DNA from: Phlegmacium glaucopus | Taxonomy: Eukaryota > Basidiomycota > Agaricomycetes > Agaricales > Cortinariaceae | Assembly: GCA_015039465.1 (NCBI GenBank) | Contig: MU130237.1 | Span: 372,001 to 436,000, forward strand | DNA: 64,000 nucleotides | Direction of reading: 5' to 3' | Shown here: piece by piece, positions 59,879 through 64,000 of the stretch | How positions within the stretch are numbered: the stretch's first letter is position 1 | Layout of the letters: each line of letters starts with the position of its first letter | Notes under the pieces: generated by a model | Seen by the model: the letters and a program-made list of their open reading frames with translations, nothing else | Told to the model about the DNA's origin: nothing | The model's database searches: none | Made by a program: the position numbers and the translations under genes

Positions 59879-62800
59879 TTAAAGGTCGTACAAATTCTCC
59901 TGCAACTTTTTCAAGATTGCTTTCAGCTCTGTGATGTCTTTCGAAAGGCCGTTGGAGCTTCCCGAGCTGTCCATCTTCGAGTTCACCCCTGAATAGACCC
60001 CTCCATCAGGAGAAGTGACCTTGCCATCATCCTTGCTCAACCAGTCGTCCAATTGGCTGGAAATCGAACGAGCTTTCAATCTGAAATGTGTACGAATAAC
60101 ATCGGCGAAGGGTTCTGGTGGGTTCTTCAAATTTCCAAGCATCTTTACCGTTCAGATAGTTCAGCATAACTTGAAAGCCTGATTTTTACTTTTACTTACC
60201 GCCGTTTTCACGACCATTCTGCGCACATTAGCTGAATCTTAAAGTACCATTAAAATTAGTCAGTGAATTTTGTTTGAGATTCAACACATACATGCTCGGG
60301 ACTGTGGGCTCCCCCCACTCGTGGACCAGGCTGGTTCATTCAAGTATGGTTCATCACAAAGAATCATCGATTGGATTGAGATGAGGACCTGTCAACATAT
60401 TAGATAACTCTTACATTGGATATCGATAACCACCTACTTGCAGTAGCGTTGACTTTCCAGATACCCAGCCAGGCCCTTGCCAGGTGCCCAAGAGGGAGAG
60501 ACAAACCTTGCCATCCTATTGATGTGGTATTCAATATCAGTTTACTTAGCGTAAATAGCTCAACTCACTGCATATAAATTAGGATTAAAGCGAAATTTTC
60601 CACCATTGGTCTAGAAACGTTGAGCATGACTCAGGGACCCAAAGGTAATGGCTCACCGTCATATATTTCACGCTAGGTGGGGATTGGTTGTAACTTGGCC
60701 CAAGAAAAATATCAAACAAAAAGCTATCGCGACACGGGGTTAAAAAGGGAGGAAAAATTTGACGAGAATCACATACCATCCATTATGATAGCTACAAAAA
60801 AATGAAGGTAGGTCATGTTTAATTCCCAGGAATCAGCCACAGAACACTCACGGGGTGCCTTCTGGCCCAGTTATCAATGCCTTGATGACGTCAACGCGGG
60901 TTTCATCAACTCTTAGAAAGATAGACGAGCCCCAAGAAATTGGCAGATTGGTGGTTAAGATAGCAAGCTATACGACTGTGTCAAACGATACCAGGGTAGG
61001 AGACACAATGACACGCACTTCTTTTGCGATAGCCAGAGATCGTTTTGGTATATCCGAGTTAGCCAACATCCGAGCTTCATTATTGAAAAAGAACTTGAAA
61101 TGCGGTGTTGTATCTGATTCATCTATTCTGTCCGACGGGGGAAGAGTTAGGTCACAATATTCGAACCTGGATCGGGTAGCCCAATCCATATAAGCACGTT
61201 GCGCGCTTTCCTCTGTGTCACCAGCTTCAGGCCGATGTTGGGGAACAGATGAGGGTGAGGTTATGTTTGGGAAGGACGAAGTAAGTCGATCGACGAAAGC
61301 ATCTCCTTTAGTATCTCGTAAAGACCTATCAATCGCCTTCACAGTTGCAAGGATGCGTCGACAAAAACGGAGTAGCTTTTGATTTTCATCCGAAACCGTC
61401 GCCACTGTTTGTTCTTCTACTTTATCTCTCATTTCGACAGTCATACGCTTTTGTTCCTCGGTGAGTTCTTCGGGAAGAGCATCAAGTACTTTATGTCCTT
61501 CTAAACCTTTTAGCGCGGCTTGGGCTTGCATAGCAATTCCTTCCAGTAGTTCCCTGGGACCCGAGCTTCCTTCGTATATAATGGTTCGTTCACGAATCTG
61601 ATTATTCTTAGCAGTTACTGCTTTGACCGAAGCAACAACCATAATTGGCATAGCCATCATGCTAGCCAGAGCCTCGTGGTTGGAGATAGTCTAGACATCA
61701 CAGCCATTAGTGATTGTTTTGAAAATGTGACTATATACTTACCTCAAGCCATTCCAATAATTCAAAATAGAGGACAGATCTCTCGGACATGTCTGCCAGT
61801 GAATCATTCCTGAGTAGATTACTACAAACATAATTGAAGCGCCTTCGAAGGTGAGCCAATGCAGTCGGATGAACCAGGTAGTCACTTGTTCGACCCCCAC
61901 CTTCTCGATTCAGGTTGGGGAGGTAAACGCGTATTGCGCACAGGAGTTTGCCGATCTTCTCATCTTTCACCCGTTGCGCAGCTAGAGCCTTTAACTGTCC
62001 AGTATTCTGACAAGAGGTTTTCAGAATGCATATAAAATTTAATAGTTTATCCATAAGACGTACGTCTTCAGTGGCTTCGCCATCATATCCTGTGCCACCC
62101 TTCGCCTTCTTACCTTGCATGCCGGCATAATATACAACGTCTTCGTCCTCAGTTGGGGTTTCAGTCTTGCGCCGTTTGATGGTTCTGGTCGGAGGCTCGA
62201 TGTTGTTATCCGCCTGCTCTTGGTTTTGTTCGTTGAATACTTGCTCGAGCATTGACAGACCAACTCCCAGTATAATTCCTTGTAGATTTGAGCAATGGAA
62301 AAGTGGATCATCGCGAGTAGTAACATGCTTCTCGTGATCCGCTGAGACTGGTTCGCCACAGGCCAGACAAACTTTGGAATGACATCGGGGACATGTCTTG
62401 ACCACGGTACTCCGCAGACGTGCGATATAACCAGAGAACTCGGGCTGAAAGTTTTAATCGTTAGAGTTACGAAAGACGAGAAAGTTAACTCACATGCAAC
62501 GCGAAGAAATCGCCTTTGCTTCGAGATACGGAAGCCCCACATTCTTGAGGACACGAACAGTCTGGCGAGCTTAATTGCGAATAGAGACTGAACAGAAAAC
62601 TTTGTTCCCCTCCTTCTGGACATCCCTTCATCCATTGACCTTGAGTCAACATATTAACAGTTTCAGTTGTTCCAGGTAAAATTATAGTTTCTGGATATTC
62701 TTCAATTTCAATCACCTCTTCTCTGCGATCCTTGGAAAAGAAGATTCCTGGCATACATTGCTAAGTCAGTGCTCAAATTGTATCGGCCATATCATTTAGT

Positions 62801-63310
62801 CGCTTACCGGAGTATGGGTCTACATCAGCATTTCCACCGCCAGCTAGATTACTCTTGCTGTTCATTTCTACAGGATCAGAGTCGTAATCATAGTCTGCTG
62901 CATCTGAAGGAATATGATCTCCCAGCCATTTAAACGATTGTAGATGGCCATACCGTCATCCCCATCATCTTGACCTTCTGCAGAGCTCATGCCCTCATCT
63001 TCATCTGGTGTCTATGAAACATCTCAGCGATCTGGCCCAAGTTTATTGTATAGAGAATTCACTGAGGGCCGGAATGATCTACGGTCGGACGTGCATGAAG
63101 CCATTTCAACATCCTCATCTTCATCCTTTATATGGTCGAATTTGCCTTCAAAGAATCTTTCAGCAGCCTGCATTACGTCCTTATATTGCTTCAAGGCAGC
63201 GCGTGCTTGAGCGTGCGTAGCGCCCTGTTAAGATGAAATGTAAACAGTTGGTTTACATACCAAGGTGAATTGCATACCATCTCTACGAGCTGCTCGATCT
63301 CGGCATCCAT
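59879..63310 (-). CDS. Ubiquitin-conjugating E2 hybrid: UBA - IBR zinc finger - BIRC6-type UBC
   Basis: ATG 63310 begins a UBA domain (MDAEIEQLVEM across an intron to GATHAQARAALKQYKDVMQA). Acidic linkers follow, then a Cys/His cluster, CSCPQECG, and after about 35 residues CPRCHSKVCLACGEPVSADH, whose C-x2-C-x4-C-x2-C spacing is that of an IBR zinc finger. A long helical region (RFCRRILATVKAIDRSL) leads to a C-terminal UBC domain: LPISWGSSIFLRVDETRVDV, ALITGPEGTPYHNGCFLFDI, FRFNPNLYADGKVCLSLLGT (active-site Cys in KVCLS) and GWVSGKSTLLQVLISIQSMI. The UBC is of the BIRC6/UBE2O type. It probably conjugates ubiquitin with combined E2/E3 character; substrates are unknown. Many small introns; stop at 59879. 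Confidence 0.85.
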
Positions 63311-63664
63311 ATTCTACGTGCCGAAAGAATGGTGCGTCGTTAGTACTCAAACGCAGGCGATCGCGTGCTTGAGGAGAGTTTAAAGCTAGATGACCTCCAA
63401 GGTCAAGTCTGTCCATCGGCAATGTTTATGTAATTCTTAAAACTAGCAGCTCAGCTAACTTATAGTCGACACCGAATATTCAATTCGCCAATAAGATAGC
63501 AACAAATAGGTTTGACAGTACGGGTACACAAGCGGTCCAAAGGGATATATCAAGTAAAACAATAAATGAAGGTGATGAGTTTGACATAAACATAAAACCC
63601 ATAGCCTGAGGAGAGTGGGGAAATATCTGGAAAAACTTTCTGATAGTATCAAAGAAATAAAAAG
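63311..63664. other. Spacer between two minus-strand genes
   Basis: The 354 bp hold the upstream region of the UBA-IBR-UBC gene and the 3' region of the next minus-strand gene. Short hydrophobic frames at 63455-63668 have no family features and are not called. Confidence 0.5.
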
Positions 63665-64000
63665 TCACTTCTTGGGAGGCGGGTAAGCGTTACCGCGATC
63701 AAAACCAAGTGGATAAGATGTAAGAGCAGTGGTGAGAGCAAGTGTGTCAAGACTAGCTCGCTGGCGGCTATTGAATGCAGATGGTCGGGAACCAATTTCA
63801 GAGGCGGTCTCGGATTCAATCTGGAATGGAAATGAACCCAATCCTGAGGACGCGGTGGAAAGCTGCGAGCCAGTCGACAGCCCCAGAGTTCGTCTGTCCG
63901 GAGGGGCAGGAAGGTTTAAAGCGTCCTCTGTGGGAGGCGCTGTCGTGCCAGATTCCGCGCCGAACGATTGATGACTCAATGGCGACGGGGGTGCCACAAC
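63665..64000 (-). CDS. Unidentified protein, C-terminal end (cut by right edge)
   Basis: The minus frame is open from the right edge to the stop at 63665. The 111 visible residues are Ser/Pro/Thr rich and low in complexity (TTAPPTEDALNLPAPPDRRT, GSQLSTASSGLGSFPFQ), then turn into a better-ordered end: RASLDTLALTTALTSYPLGF, DRGNAYPPPKK. The last 35 residues look conserved in style, but I do not recognise the family. It is treated as the C-terminus of a larger protein because the frame has no convincing ATG inside the window. Confidence 0.6.
   Translation of the reverse strand, partial: VVAPPSPLSHQSFGAESGTTAPPTEDALNLPAPPDRRTLGLSTGSQLSTASSGLGSFPFQIESETASEIGSRPSAFNSRQRASLDTLALTTALTSYPLGFDRGNAYPPPKK

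Noticed and set aside
1..64000. CRISPR arrays, bacterial operons, insertion sequences or retrotransposon proteins
   Set aside because: No spaced identical repeats, transposase, integrase or reverse-transcriptase motifs were seen. The CCHC knuckles at 34888-35713 belong to a GIS2/CNBP-type protein and not to a Gag, since there is no protease or polymerase nearby.

Overview
The window is nuclear DNA of a filamentous basidiomycete, most likely an Agaricomycete (mushroom-forming fungus). The signs are dense genes on both strands, introns of about 48-70 bp with GT-AG ends in nearly every gene, many micro-exons of 17-25 nt, and gene families typical of the group (mushroom-type HMG-box and BTB proteins, DUF302, division-1 chitin synthase, Sec7/Sla1/Sup35). 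No rRNA, tRNA, CRISPR or intact mobile element was seen. Gene models were built by joining frames at splice sites by eye; most end in clean, in-frame family-consistent proteins.

Layout: 0-6.9 kb: SUA5 (cut by the left edge), an HMG-box factor, a DUF302 protein (-), the DBP8 RNA helicase and a BTB protein. 7.3-15.3 kb: MOB1 (-) diverging from a DJ-1/HSP31-type protein, U1A/U2B'' snRNP protein (-) diverging from ceramide synthase LAG1, ESCRT-III SNF7, and the lipid-regulating phosphatase NEM1 (-). 15.3-28.3 kb: a block with two paralogous MFS anion transporters and two paralogous RING proteins, plus a stand-alone alanyl-tRNA editing enzyme, an intracellular beta-mannosidase and a small unknown gene; a degenerate direct repeat lies between the first MFS and the first RING gene.

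28.7-41 kb: chitin synthase (-), a GST-like protein, COQ10 (-), a zinc-knuckle protein of the GIS2/CNBP type (-), a gene-poor 1.3 kb spacer, an ARO8-like aminotransferase with a Gcn4-type site upstream, and deoxyhypusine synthase (-). 41-57.5 kb: the large Arf-GEF SEC7 (+) converging on the endocytic adaptor SLA1 (-), eRF3/SUP35 diverging from SLA1 across a promoter that carries three perfect inverted repeats, and the RNA polymerase II assembly factor RTP1. 57.6-64 kb, all on the minus strand: TRAPP subunit TCA17/TRAPPC2L, a peroxisomal ANT1-type carrier, a UBA-IBR-UBC ubiquitin E2 hybrid, and the C-terminal end of an unidentified protein cut by the right edge.

Most genes are housekeeping: RNA processing and translation fidelity (SUA5, DBP8, U2B'', AlaX, DYS1, SUP35), membrane traffic (SNF7, SEC7, SLA1, TRAPP), lipids and wall (LAG1, NEM1, CHS). 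There is no biosynthetic cluster and no defence island. The items most worth a second look are the palindromic SLA1/SUP35 promoter, the UBA-IBR-UBC fusion, the paired RING genes with aspartate at the sixth zinc-ligand position, and the conserved micro-exons.
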